A stretch of DNA of 64,000 nt from Phoenix dactylifera (GCF_009389715.1 NC_052393.1:1860001-1924000), one strand, 5' to 3'; shown: positions 33,846 to 45,080, counted from the stretch's first letter. Numbers and translations are program-made. The notes: generated from the letters alone by a model not told the origin.

Positions 33846-36800
33846 CTAATCCTTCAACATCTCTTGGAAAGGATCCTCTGTTTTAGGACCAGGAGATGGA
33901 GATGAATCAGCTGGAGTTGCAGTATCTGAAGGTGCTCTCAGAGACTTTGAGATGACACCTTGTTCTTCCATCACCTCCAGTGAAGCTTTCTCCTTGGCTT
34001 TTTTCGCTCTCTCTATTACTTCTTCCTGCATTGATTAGCCTTGTCAAAGCAATCTTATAATGTGCAAAATGGAATTCACAGAATACTTAATCATAGATTA
34101 GCAATTAAAAGAGTGCAGGTAGTTAAAAAAATATCAGGAATATTGAATATTTCGTAATAAACACTACGGCATAAAAGAAGTGCTGACTGGTCTTGTCAAC
34201 CTTTACTTCAATCAGCGGAAGGCAGCATGGAGTAACAGCATCTAGAGGAATGATATATTGACAGCTTTCTTGGAGTCATAGGCCCTATTTGGAACATTCT
34301 ACAAGTTGAAGTCAAACATGCCTACTAGGCTTCTTCCGTCATTGTTCAACTCTTATTAACATGTTCCCATGTTCTTGAAATTCCAGGATAAGTCCCCAAC
34401 TTATTCTATTGCTTTATAATCGCCACTGATCATGGAGATTTACGATTTATATTTTAGTTCAATATATCTGCTTAATCTGTTGTTCTGATACAGTATGTTT
34501 TTGCGTACCCTCAGTTATCGAAGCTGAAGGCAATAAATATCTCTGGATTATCTACACTATCTCTTTGACTATCATGAATTCATTTATTTTGTCTCTAATT
34601 ATTTTAAATTCTTCATTACAAGTTTAGAATAGTTGAAGACAGGCCTTGGTGCAATAGTAAGATGGCTCCACTATGAGCTGAGTATCACAGATTCGGAACA
34701 TAAAAATAGCCTCTTCACACCCAAAGATAAGGCTATGTACCTTTGATCCTCCCTAAACCCCAAAGTGGCAGTAGCTTTGTGCACTAGAACACCCTTTTTT
34801 GTAAGTTTAAAATAATTAAGCTCTTTAAATTTTCAGAATTATAAAATACTTGAATCCCTCTTTAGTTTGTCTCATGCTATAAAGCTTCTCTACTATTTGG
34901 CCATGTCAATTTCAACCCTCTTACTTTTCTCATGCACAATGCAGTGTTCCTTAGTTCTATCATAAAGATAATTATATAAAGGACTTATACCTAGAGCAGG
35001 TACAGGATGAAGCTGTATACAGAATATACATGACATAAACCAGATTGAAATACGAAAGAATGTCCATGCCACAAAAAGACTGTGCAATAAAACATGTAAA
35101 TGCTGTTTTATATACACTATTATCCTACTAATGCACTTAGTGGTAGCAATCTTTGCTCATAGACGTCTCACATAGCCAAAAAAATTCATAGTATTTAATT
35201 TGGCGTTATCAAAAAAATGGAAATCTAGACACAAACTATCAAGCATAATACATATAGCTTTAGAGCATGTGAGCAATTCCCAGCCAAATTGTTAGAGAAG
35301 CTACTCAAGTTTATTCCCAAAGTAAGCACATATGGTTTCAATTTCTAACAACAAACAAGACTGTTACTTTCCAATGTATCGATATTGAGTGAGCCCGATC
35401 AGACTTGCAATTTCCCTAGTACCGAAATATCACATAAGCAATAGGTAATTTGACCATCAAAAGTAGAAACCTTCAAAAATATAAAACTCACATATGATTA
35501 CTTCATTAACTACAAAATCTTGGACTCTCACCTGGAAATCTTGGACTTGCTTTTGTTGCTCAGCTTGCCATTGACCAATTACACTCAAGATCTCCCCCAC
35601 TGAAGATTCTATTCTTTCATTTAGTGCTTCTGCGAAAGCTTTTCCCAAGAAAAATGCATCAAGAATAACTTTGCTATCATTTTCACCTATCCAATAGTCA
35701 GAACTCATTAGCCAAAAGAAATATGTTGATAGATATGTAACTTTGTACAGGGCCATTTGTTCTAGTAAATCTGGAATCACATCACTTGAGACGATCATGC
35801 ACATGCTAACTTGATTTACAGTTTACAGCAATTTAAGTAAACAGTATGTTGTCTGGTGCTCGAAAGTTGCAAGATCTTTTTTTTTAAAAAAGGAAATTCA
35901 TTAAAGTTCATAAACTGAATGTAGCAACAAAAGAAAAGTGCATAAACTGAATCACTCAAACCAAATGCTTCCAACATAAGATGGTTAAGATAATGGTTTC
36001 AACAAGTTGAGTGGATGACAATTGAAAAAATAACTTTCTGAAGCCCATATTAGCAATTTGGGTACCAGGAACCCACATGTTTCCTTCACAGAGAACTGCA
36101 AAAATCCCCTGGATAGCTTGCAAAAACATGGTCCTCTGGCTAACCTATATATCTATCCCATTCACACCAAACATTCCTGAAAGTATAGGGTGCACTTTCC
36201 CAATGAAAAGTTCAGATTTGCATCAAAGCACCTGCATAAGTTGAATGAGCAAAAATGGCATAATCAAGCTTATTCTGCAAAAAGCTAAGATACCTGGATA
36301 GATTTTCCAAATTATCCATAAGAAACCTATTTAAGATTATATATGGCCCCATAAAGAGAGCAGAGATAATTTATGGAACGACAAAGGGCACATTATGTTA
36401 GATTCATGCTGTCTAGTGCCAACCCTAAGTATGAGAAAGTCATGAAAGAAATCACTTTCCAATACTGGCACATTTTTTTGGGGTGCATGTATGTGTGTGG
36501 AATCAAGCATCATCAGAAGAAATCAAGCTGAAAAGCTGAAAATTGCACCCACAGACCTCACAATAAGCAAGGTAAAACATAAAGTAGGATTCAAACCACT
36601 AGCCAAGAAGAGCTACTTAGGCTTTCTACTTGAAGACATCCCCCCCCCCCCTCCCCTCTTCCTTCAGGTATACAAACAGCCAAAGACTTTGTATCATGTG
36701 TTCGCTAAAACACTTCAACTGTAAAATCAGTTAAAACTCCAAAAATATAAGGCTCAATGTGCATTAGCAAAGCTCTACTCGTAATTCATTTAAGGATCTA

Positions 36801-39647
36801 TTGGGCACACTTCTTGATACCGATCTAAGAGATAATATCTATCTCAAAACCACCAAAACGAAATAGAAGCCCATCTCACTTCCTCTTCTCATTCTCCTCT
36901 GCTTTCTCTTGACTGGAAGGGAAATGCAAATGTCGGTGTAGAAGAATGAGTACCCCTGACATTGCAAGAGGACTTTGAATGAGTACCCCTGACATTGCAA
37001 GAGGACTTTTGTGTACCCTGCTGCCACTCTGCTACTTCCTCTAAATCAACAATGACTCATAAATTCCGGTGTTAGTTTGATTTGTATTATGATCAATGGG
37101 CCATTTAGATATTATGTTTTTTTATTTTTCTAGTAAAATTCCTACTAAAGGTAGCATTCCTACTAAACTCAGTAAATCCTACTAAAAGGAGTCCTAGGTG
37201 AGCTGAAAGTGAAAGGAATTTCCATTAATTCTAGATAACTTCGAGCTGACATGAAATTTAACATCCTTGAAATTTTCATATTAATTCTGAAAGCTAATTT
37301 AAAGGTAGATCTATAGTCCTAGTTTGAGATATATCAAAGCCAAGGAATCATATGTGACATACAAGCTGCGTTAGAATAGTTTATCTTACTAGGACTGTTT
37401 CAGATGCCAAATGTTTATGAGCTTTATGCAAACAGATAATCAGAAAACCCTTTTTTCAAAAAAAAAAAAGACAGCAAAAGTGAGGATTCCAGGTTTTAAG
37501 AATTATCACTTTAACAAAAAGTGATATCCAAATAAATCTGAACACTGCAAACAAATATAAAACATCATTGTTCTGAAAGTACTCTTAACTTTAGGAGGAA
37601 AAAATAGAATGAAAGTGTGCTGAAGTTTAATACTATTAGCACATATCCTCCTGGATAAAATGTCAAAAAAGATGTATATTCCACAGGTACAAGTTTATAC
37701 ATGAAGTCAATGGTCAAAGTGCTATTGGCACTGAGCATGCGCTATGGCTGGCATGGCAGTTGCCATGCTGATGCACATGCCATACCATGGCAAAACAAAA
37801 TAAATACAACTATATGAAAACATCATAGACATTACTTCAATTAAAAGAAATTTTTTAAAAAAAGACTTAATAGGTGCCATGACAACCCAGTGCTAGGTGC
37901 CGATACTGGCCGAGCACAGTGCGTGCCAACCGACATGGACTGATACAAGACAGCACTTGAAATATGCATCAAATAGACGTTCTTGTTATATGAAAAAAAA
38001 GAATAATTTGAATTTGAGAATTTGACCATCAAGCAATCTAAGTTGTTTAATTGTTTGCTTGATCTCAATACTCATTCATGTGATTCTCTGAATCTGAAAT
38101 CCAATCTTGTGTACCTTTCATTCAATCCTATAATCCATATTTATTCTACAACAGTGGAAGAAAGCATGTTTTGTACTAATTTGCTTGATGCAACTTTTAC
38201 TGAAAATTAGGCTCTACTTTACACAATGATTCTTCAATCAACATCCATGTGTAGTTCTTGCGGGACAACATCATCATGAAAATCGCAGGTCTTTCTCTTC
38301 TTTAATCTAGCACCGCTATAGGATCCCTGACGTTGATGGTATCTTCCTTTATTTCCTTTCAAAAAATTAAATTCCAATAAAACCTGGTATCTAAACACAT
38401 ATGAATAACCCTGAAGTGCAAACCAAAAAAACTGTAGGACTTTCCCAGCCCAAACCTGGAACCAAAATGTCGCTTCCAGAACCTGAACTAGATTCATTTA
38501 AAAGATCGATCATAATATATATTCACATAATATTGTAAATGGCACATTTAGATATTACAAACTACCCTTGAATACTGTAAAGAACTTTGTTTTATTCATT
38601 GGAAAATAGCACGATTTCACCTTGATCAGACAGCATGGAGAGTCTCTATATGATCAAATACTCAATATGTCAAGCTGATGCACCCTTGATTGAATTACAA
38701 AAAAAAATCCCATTCCTAATCATCAAATTGAAATTGTAACCGGAATGGCCATGGAAATCATAAGCTGCAACATCAAGGAGGAACCTTGTTACTCTAACAA
38801 TCTCCTTTTGAGGACACTGGGACTTCAGAAAGCCTATACTACCATCTTAATCAATCTCATTGAGATAATTCAATCAAAATGAAGTCTGGTGAAAAGTGAG
38901 CATCAATTGCAAGATGGACCCCCAAACACAAAGATTGATTTGGGGACTTACTGTGGCAGCTACCAGAGTCAGGCCTCTATTTCCCTTACCTAGAGTCGAG
39001 GGCAGCTCGCGAAGGGGATAAAGATGGCCATCAGGAATTCTGATGCTTCTATTTGTGAATAGAAATTTACCATTCTTCCTATATATGTCTTAGACCTACT
39101 TGTTGCCCTATATATTTCTTTGATGCCTGATACCATATTCTCGCCGAAAACTAGACTGATATTTCGAAATAATTTGTTCAGATCCTTAAACTTCCTCAGA
39201 TGTCCATCGTCCTGGGAACATCGGATACCAAATCTTTATATTGGGATTACGAATTATGCCGCTTGAAATAACCTTGGCACGGAATCAATTTCTCAAAACC
39301 CTTAACGAAGGAGAAAAAGAAACCCATCACCGACAAGCAAAAGCATATGAGATTCGATAAACATGATAAAACAACACATCAGCTGCTAAAATTAGTAAAA
39401 GAGAGGGCACTGAGACGGAGATGGAGGAGGAGGAGAGTGAAAAGGAAGTAGTTTGCGCATTACCTGAACCGGGGCTTGGTGGTCCGCTGCTGCTGCACCG
39501 TACGCCTCGTCTCCCACCGGATCCCGCGAGGCTCGTCCTGAGCTTTAGGTTCGGAGGGGGTCGAGTTCTGGGAGATGGGAGGGGGAGGAGAAGAGCGGAA
39601 TGGCAACGGCTAGTTTCTACCGTCGGAGAAGCGGAGATCCCTATCAT
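33846..39647 (-). CDS. At4g13200-like plastid (plastoglobule) protein, 172 aa
   Basis: Exons on the minus strand: 39464-39647, 35532-35686, 33846-34025; they join in phase into 172 codons plus stop. Residues 1 to about 50 are rich in Ser, Arg, Pro and Leu with almost no acidic residues, as in chloroplast transit peptides. The conserved core begins at the second exon: GENDSKVILDAFFLGKAFAE, then NERIESSVGEILSVIGQWQA and EQQKQVQDFQ. Exon 3 continues EEVIERAKKAKEKAS, a likely amphipathic helix, and then a Pro/Ser-rich tail. This matches uncharacterised Arabidopsis At4g13200, reported in plastoglobule proteomes; the molecular function is unknown. Introns are 3.8 kb (35687-39463) and 1.5 kb (34026-35531). 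Length agrees with the family (about 180). Confidence 0.85.
34639..34803 (+). mobile_element. tRNA-derived SINE (Au-SINE-like) in an intron
   Basis: TGGTGCAATAGTAAGATGGC resembles the Pol III A-box region and ATCACAGATTCGGAACA a decayed B box. AGCCTCTTCAC, GGCTATGTACCTTTGATCC and CTTTGTGCACTAGAACACCC follow, the body order of the plant Au SINE family as I remember it, ending in T6. Flanks AGTTTAGAATAGTTGAAG (34621-34638) and AGTTTAAAATAATTAAG (34804-34820) are an imperfect target-site duplication. It lies antisense to its host gene, in the intron between exons 2 and 3. Confidence 0.75.
36945..37010. repeat. Two-copy tandem repeat, 33 bp
   Basis: AATGAGTACCCCTGACATTG plus CAAGAGGACTTTG occurs at 36945 and again at 36978 with one final change. 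It lies in the first intron of the 33846-39647 gene. A C10 tract lies nearby at about 36641-36650. Confidence 0.9.
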
Positions 39648-39774
39648 TATTCACGAAGGTCTCCGTGCGACCGAAACCCAACTTGGATCCTCCACCTTTT
39701 TCGCATTTTATAATCTCTTTCTTTTCACCAAAATTTCAGCATGATGTGGAAGTAATTGGGCCGTCAAATAGGAA

Positions 39775-40375
39775 GCTGTGCTCCATCGTTTGGGCGATGG
39801 TGATTAGAGATGATGGTCGACCTGAAGCAAGATTTGTTATTATGTTCATCACTCAATCAGCACAAGATTTGATGATCTCTATTTATCTATTTTTTATTAC
39901 AAATCCTTGATCATGTCCGTAACTCTAACAATCTCTCTCCCTTACCTAGAATGATCATGGCCGGAGGTCGACGCACTTTTGATGAATCTATTCCTGTAGC
40001 GGAGCTGCACGCGGCATGGAAGGATCTTAGATATGCTAGAGTATACCTTGGTATTTGACGGATACTCCTAGAAGGCGTCTCATCCATAATGGTTGACTGG
40101 ATTCGGTGCCGGCGGGCTAGGCCGGACCTACACCTGCTACTCTAAAACATTTGGAGTATAGGGGAGGAATTGGATGTATTTCAGGCTTCGCATGTATTTC
40201 GGGAGGCGAACAGTGCTGCAGATTGGATCGCCTCTTATGCAGCCCATCATTCCGAGTCTGTATTTTGGGGTACTTATGATCATATACTGCAGGCATTAAA
40301 TCGTGTTTTGTCTTGTGATTGCTTTGGGCTCTCTCACCGATGAGTGTAGTGAGAAGCCGGTTCACCAAAAAAAAA
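39775..40375 (+). mobile_element. 5'-truncated LINE 3' end (RNase H remnant plus A-tail), copy C
   Basis: Fragments read IVWAMVIRDDG, then AGGRRTFDESIPVAELHAAW, then SSIMVDWIR and ASHVFREANSAADWIASYAA, the RNase H motifs in the order of the intact copy at 55033. Frameshifts, stops and an insertion around 39840-39950 disable it. It ends AGTGAGAAGCCGGTTCACC followed by A9 at about 40367-40375. It lies just upstream of the gene ending at 39647, on the opposite strand. Confidence 0.8.
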
Positions 40376-40444
40376 CTCTCTTATAAATATCTTTAAATAA
40401 TTATATCCTAACAAATTAGAAGACAATGTTATTTCTGCTATTTA

Positions 40445-40668
40445 TGTAAGAACTCATACGGACATGCGTTTAGTCTCATATTGGTTATTTACTGGATAGA
40501 TTTTAGATATTTATATAGGATCAAAAAATCTAAATAATACATTCCAGCTAGCTTTTTGGATGAGGTCTGATTGTTACAAATAGTATCAGAACCGATCCGG
40601 CCCATAATCTATGCGAACTAGGCTACATTATAGCACGAATTTATTGAGTTGACCACGGATCGATTGTG
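40445..40668 (+). mobile_element. TRIM retrotransposon fragment: LTR plus primer-binding site
   Basis: A diverged copy of the 45775 TRIM. The LTR runs 40445-40578 (TGTAAGAACTC to TTGTTACA), followed by AATAGTATCAGAAC, a decayed initiator-tRNA primer-binding site. Internal sequence CGATCCGGCCCATAATCTA follows. The second LTR is missing. Confidence 0.8.
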
Positions 40669-40687
40669 AATAAAAAAAGAAAAAAAA

Positions 40688-40856
40688 GATATTTTAGGAC
40701 TGATAATCAGAAAAACGACATGATTTGTTCTCAGAGAAAAGTATTTTTAGGACGGTGTAATGTATTAAATGATATTTTAGGACTGATAATCAGAAAAAGG
40801 ATAAAACATGGTTTGTTCCCAAAGGAAAGTATTTTTAGGACAGTGTAATGTATTAT
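40688..40856. repeat. Two-copy tandem repeat, about 83 bp
   Basis: GATATTTTAGGACTGATAAT starts at 40688 and again at 40771, followed in each copy by TTGTTC and AAAGTATTTTTAGGAC and closing with GTGTAATGTATTA. It begins right after the broken TRIM internal region. An AT palindromic stretch follows at about 40998-41055. Confidence 0.85.
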
Positions 40857-41258
40857 AAAATTAACTTAATGGTATTTTGGTTTGAAATGTTGACAAATTA
40901 AAATCTTACAGAAAAATTATTTCCAAACTCAAAACTCCCTTTCATTAATATAGCATAAAACAAGATTAAATGAATTTCTTCCGATTTTTACAAATATGAT
41001 ATTATATTATAATATAATTATAGATTATATTATAATAAATTATTATATTATCATTGATAGCGTGTGTGAGAACGTGGATAAAGAAGACATGGACATCTTT
41101 AAGAGCATTGTCGGCTCCAAAGTTCAGCGTGAGAAGAACTTTGGTCACGTGCCCAATCCTAATTCGGCAACGTAAATATATGCTGCTCACAAGGGTATTT
41201 TCGCGAACCAACTACGCAGTACGAATCCATGCCCCATCTCTGCCGCTTCCCCCTTTTT

Positions 41259-42313
41259 GGGTGGTTCTATATACACCCCCCCTATTGCTAAGGACACCCC
41301 CCAAAAACCAAAAAAAAAATACCCAAACTGACCTTTAGTGTAATTACCATATTGCCCTTGAAATTTTCTCAGTACACCCCCCCTTCCTCCTCACTGCCGC
41401 CTCCTCCCCTCCCCCTCCTCCTCACTGCCGCCTCCTCCTCCTCCTCCTCCGCCTCCCCCATCACCCCTCCTCCTCCTCTTCCTCCCCCCCTCCCCCTGCG
41501 CCCGCTTCCTCCTCCTCCCCATCCCCCACCTCCCCGTCCTCCTCCTGCGCCTCCCCCCTCCTACCCCTCCTGATTCCCCGCCTCCCCCATCACCCCTCCC
41601 CCTCCTCCTCCTCCTCCCCATCCCCCACCTCCCCGTCCTCCTCCTCCGCCTCCTCCTCCTCCTCCTCCCCATCCCCCACCTCCCCGTCCTCCTCCTCCGC
41701 CTCCTCCTCCTCCTCCTCCGCCTCCCCCATCACCCCTCCGCCTCGTCTTCCTCCCCCCTCCCCCTGCGCCCGCTTCCTCCTCCTCCCCATCCCCCACCTC
41801 CCCGTCCTCCTTCCTCCTCCTCCCCATCCCCCACCTCCCCCCCCTCCTCCCCTCCACCTCCCCGTCCTCCTCCTCCGCCTCCCCCCTCCTCCTCCGCCAC
41901 CTCCTCTCACTCCTCTTCTCCCACCTCCCCGTCCTCCTTCCTCCTCCTCCCCATCCCCCACCTCCCCCTCCGCCTCCCCCCGCCTCCCCGTCCTCCTCCT
42001 CCGCCTCCCCCCTCCTCCTCCGCCGGCGAGGTGCTCGTTGCTCGGGAGATGGCCGGGGAGGTGCTTGAGGCGAGGTTTTTTGGGCGGAAGGGAGAAGCCG
42101 GCGGGTGTTTTGGAGGGGAAGAGCGGGGTGGGGGGGTTTGGGGGGTGTAGAGAGCAATTTAGGTGAGGGGGTGGGAAGGGTGGGGGGTAATTTAGGAATT
42201 TTTAATTTTTTAGGGGTGTCCTTAGCAAATGGGAGGGTGCAGAGAGTATTTAATTTTTTTTTAATTTTTGGGGGGTGTCCTGAGCAACAGGGGGGGTGTA
42301 TATAGAACCACCC
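41259..42313. mobile_element. Mutator-like TIR element with C-rich minisatellite, 1,055 bp
   Basis: Terminal inverted repeats of about 60 bp start GGGTGGTTCTATATACACCC at both ends and continue with GCTAAGGACACCCCCC (left) or GCTCAGGACACCCCCC (right, read on the - strand). Flanks carry a 9-bp direct repeat CCCCTTTTT (41250-41258 and 42314-42322), the length expected for Mutator-like elements, although its low complexity weakens the evidence. The right side has at least one more degenerate terminal copy (about 42208-42250). The interior 41390-42030 is a (CTCC)-type minisatellite with recurring CCCCATCCCCCACCTCCCCG. No transposase is present, so the element is non-autonomous. Confidence 0.75.
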
Positions 42314-42322
42314 CCCCTTTTT

Positions 42323-43298
42323 TTCCCCTTCACCCCCCTTCTTCCCCAAAACACCCCCCGGCCGGCCCCCTCTGCTTCGCTCGTCGACAGCCCTGAAACC
42401 CCCCAAGAATCGAAGTAGATCGAAGATTCTCTCGTCGATTCCATCGCCAATTCGGTCCTCGTAGGGTTTTAATCCATCGATCTCACTCTATTGCGGTTTA
42501 CCAATCCTTCTTGCACTTCTTGGAGCTCGATCTTGGATCTTCTCTCCTTGGGTGCTCTTGCCCCATCGGTATGGATTCGTTCTTCTTCTCAGCGCTATAA
42601 TTTGTTGTCATTTTCTGACAGGATGATGTTATTGTCCTGGTTGGGGGAGTGGATCGTAGCTGCAAGCTAGGGTCCATGCTTGCCTGAAAGATTTGCTGGG
42701 ATTTCCGGTCCTAAATTTCTGGATTTGTCCGGATTTGAGCTGGATTAGGTAGTGCCTTGTAGGAAAATGGAAGTTTGCTCTCGTAATGTATTTTGTGAGA
42801 CCGGGCTTGCTGGAATTTACACTCAGTTAGGGCCTGTTTTTCGCCTTTCTTTTCGTTCTGGCTGTGTTTCTTGCTGCAGAGCCCTGATTTTTCAGATAAT
42901 TATTTTGGATTTCGTGTTTCTTTTACCCACCCACTTCGCTGCTAGCTCAGTCTAGCATAGGCAATTGCATGGACAAGGAATATATTTAGATCTGATCGTA
43001 AATTTTCAACATAAAAATTATAATTGTATTTTTTGATGGGTAGATTAAAAGGCTATTTTTCCCCATTATGTTCAGGTCTAACTTGCTATCAGTTGTTAGA
43101 TACCAGATGATTGCCACTAATGGGTCCAAGTGTGGTAATGTTCTGATATAAGATGCCTTGGATGAATTGGGTTAGCTGTCATTATGCAATTACTGTTGAG
43201 ATAATGCGGTGATATGGCAGTTGTGCAATCTATTTTAGTGCACTTAATTGCTTGATTAGTTCATTCTGAGGAAAAAAAAGGATAGCTATAGTTGTTTC
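42323..43298 (+). promoter_or_regulatory. Leader, probable 5'-UTR intron and promoter of the MUSTANG-like gene
   Basis: C/T-rich leader-like DNA (CTTCTTCCCC, CTTCGCTCGTCGAC, CCATCGATCTC) follows the Mutator-like element. A donor CATCG|GTATGG at 42569 and an acceptor TCTGAG|GAAA at 43270 would remove a 5'-UTR intron of about 700 bp just before the ATG; an intron in the leader is inferred, not proven. No TATA box was found between the TIR end and the leader. Confidence 0.5.
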
Positions 43299-45080
43299 AT
43301 GGCTGGCCACTCATTAGCCCATCAGGATCATAATCTAGTTGTTCCAGACCATTCTCTTGTCATTGGCCAAGAGTTCCCAGATGTGGAAACCTGCAGAAGG
43401 ACACTTAAAGATATTGCTATTGCTTTACATTTTGATCTTCGGATAGTGAAATCTGATAGGAGCCGATTCATAGCCAAGTGCTCCAAGGAAGGATGCCCCT
43501 GGCGAGTTCATGTAGCAAAGTGTCCTGGTGTCCCTACTTTCTCAATCAGGACCTTGCATGGGGAGCATACATGTGAAGGAGTTCGCGGTCTTCATCACCA
43601 GCAAGCCACTGTGGGTTGGGTTGCCAGATCCGTGGAGGCCCGACTAAGAGATAATCCACAATACAAACCAAAGGAGATATTGCAAGATATCCGTGAACAG
43701 CATGGGGTTGCTGTGTCTTATATGCAAGCTTGGCGTGGGAAAGAGCGAAGCATGGCTGCAGTCCATGGCACTCTTGAGGATGGATATCGCCTTCTTCCAG
43801 CATACTGTGAACAAATAAAGAGAACAAATCCTGGGAGCATTGCATTAGTTTATGCAACCGGTCCAGAAAACTGCTTCCATCGTGTGTTTATTTCCTACCG
43901 TGCATCAATATATGGTTTTCTGCATGCTTGCCGGCCACTATTGGAACTTGATAGGGTACAACTTAAAGGAAAATACCTTGGAGGTTTGCTTTGTGCCTCA
44001 GCTGTTGATGCTGATGACACACTATATCCGCTGGCATTTGCTATTGTGGACACAGAGAGCGACGAAAATTGGATGTGGTTTCTATCAGAATTGCGAAAGC
44101 TCCTTGGAGTTAATACAGACAAGATGCCTGTATTAACAATTTTGTCCGAGAGACAGAATGGCATCGTAGAAGCAGTTGAAACCCATTTCCCCACTGCTTT
44201 TCATGGATTCTGCCTGCGTTATGTAAGCGAGAGCTTCCGTGATGAGTTCAAAAATTCAAAATTAGTCAACCTCTTTTGGAATGCTGTGTATGCTCTCACT
44301 GCAGCTGAATTTGAGGCAAAGGTAACTGAGATGATGGAAGTTCAAGATGTTATGCCTTGGTTCCGTCTTTTTCCACCTAACCTCTGGGCTGTTGCATACT
44401 TTGAGGGGGTACGTTATGGTCACTTCACTCTGGGAATCACGGAGATATTGTATACTTGGGCCCTTGATGGCCATGAACTTCCTATCGTGCAAATGATGGA
44501 ACACATACGCCATCAATTAACTGCTTGGTTTAATGATCGTCGCAATATGGGAATGTCATGTTCCTCAGTTCTTGTTCCCTCTGCTGAGAAGCTTATTTCA
44601 GAAGCTATTGCTGATTCACGTTGTTATCAAGTCCTCCGTGCAAATAAAGTGGAGTTTGAGATTGTATCATCTGAGAGAACAAATATTGTTGATATACAGA
44701 GCTGGTGTTGCTCATGTCGTCGGTGGCAAATCTATGGTATCCCATGTGCACACGCGGCTGCTGCACTTCTATCTTGTGGTGAAGATGTCCGGCTCTATGC
44801 TCAAGAGTGTTTCAGCATTAGGAAATACAGAGAAGCCTATTCACAAATGATATATCCCATTCCAGATAGAAATCTTTGGAAGGAATCAGGTGAGGGAACA
44901 GAAGGTGGAGGTAACAAAGCAGATATTATTGTACGCCCTCCTAAGACTCGTCGGCCACCTGGCCGCCCCAAAAAGAAGGTTCTTCGGATAGAAAGTTTAA
45001 AGCGCCCAAAGCGAGTTGTTCAATGCGGCCGATGTCATCTATTAGGGCATTCTCAAAAGAAATGTACATTGCAAATCTGA
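43299..45080 (+). CDS. MUSTANG-like domesticated Mutator transposase
   Basis: Uninterrupted 593-codon ORF. MuDR-type N-terminal DNA-binding region about 20-95 (Cys61/Cys66 and His90/Cys92 suggest a zinc site); MULE transposase domain about 215-310 (LKGKYLGGLLCASAVDADDT, FPTAFHGFC); SWIM zinc finger Cys471-x-Cys473 to Cys483-x-His485; AT-hook-like RRPPGRPKKK (551-560); CCHC knuckle Cys576-Cys579-His584-Cys589. This is the architecture of MUSTANG (MUG) proteins, Mutator transposases recruited as host genes that affect growth and flowering in Arabidopsis. There is no PB1 domain, so it fits the MUSTANG-A group. Of the acidic triad, Asp218 is retained, but the second Asp, in the usual SDRQ, is Glu284 (SERQ). 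No terminal inverted repeats bound the gene itself. FAR1-type proteins are more distant alternatives. Confidence 0.9.
   Translation: MAGHSLAHQDHNLVVPDHSLVIGQEFPDVETCRRTLKDIAIALHFDLRIVKSDRSRFIAKCSKEGCPWRVHVAKCPGVPTFSIRTLHGEHTCEGVRGLHHQQATVGWVARSVEARLRDNPQYKPKEILQDIREQHGVAVSYMQAWRGKERSMAAVHGTLEDGYRLLPAYCEQIKRTNPGSIALVYATGPENCFHRVFISYRASIYGFLHACRPLLELDRVQLKGKYLGGLLCASAVDADDTLYPLAFAIVDTESDENWMWFLSELRKLLGVNTDKMPVLTILSERQNGIVEAVETHFPTAFHGFCLRYVSESFRDEFKNSKLVNLFWNAVYALTAAEFEAKVTEMMEVQDVMPWFRLFPPNLWAVAYFEGVRYGHFTLGITEILYTWALDGHELPIVQMMEHIRHQLTAWFNDRRNMGMSCSSVLVPSAEKLISEAIADSRCYQVLRANKVEFEIVSSERTNIVDIQSWCCSCRRWQIYGIPCAHAAAALLSCGEDVRLYAQECFSIRKYREAYSQMIYPIPDRNLWKESGEGTEGGGNKADIIVRPPKTRRPPGRPKKKVLRIESLKRPKRVVQCGRCHLLGHSQKKCTLQI

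Noticed and set aside
37720-37970. CATGCCA/GTGCC-rich segment as a gene or member of the GGTACC family
   Set aside because: Shared words are too short and no common boundary with the UGGT-intron copies was found.
41561-42406. 281-codon minus-strand ORF as a real Arg/Gly-rich protein gene
   Set aside because: Made mostly of the minisatellite in the Mutator-like element and its terminal repeats; simple repeats rarely contain stops in this frame.
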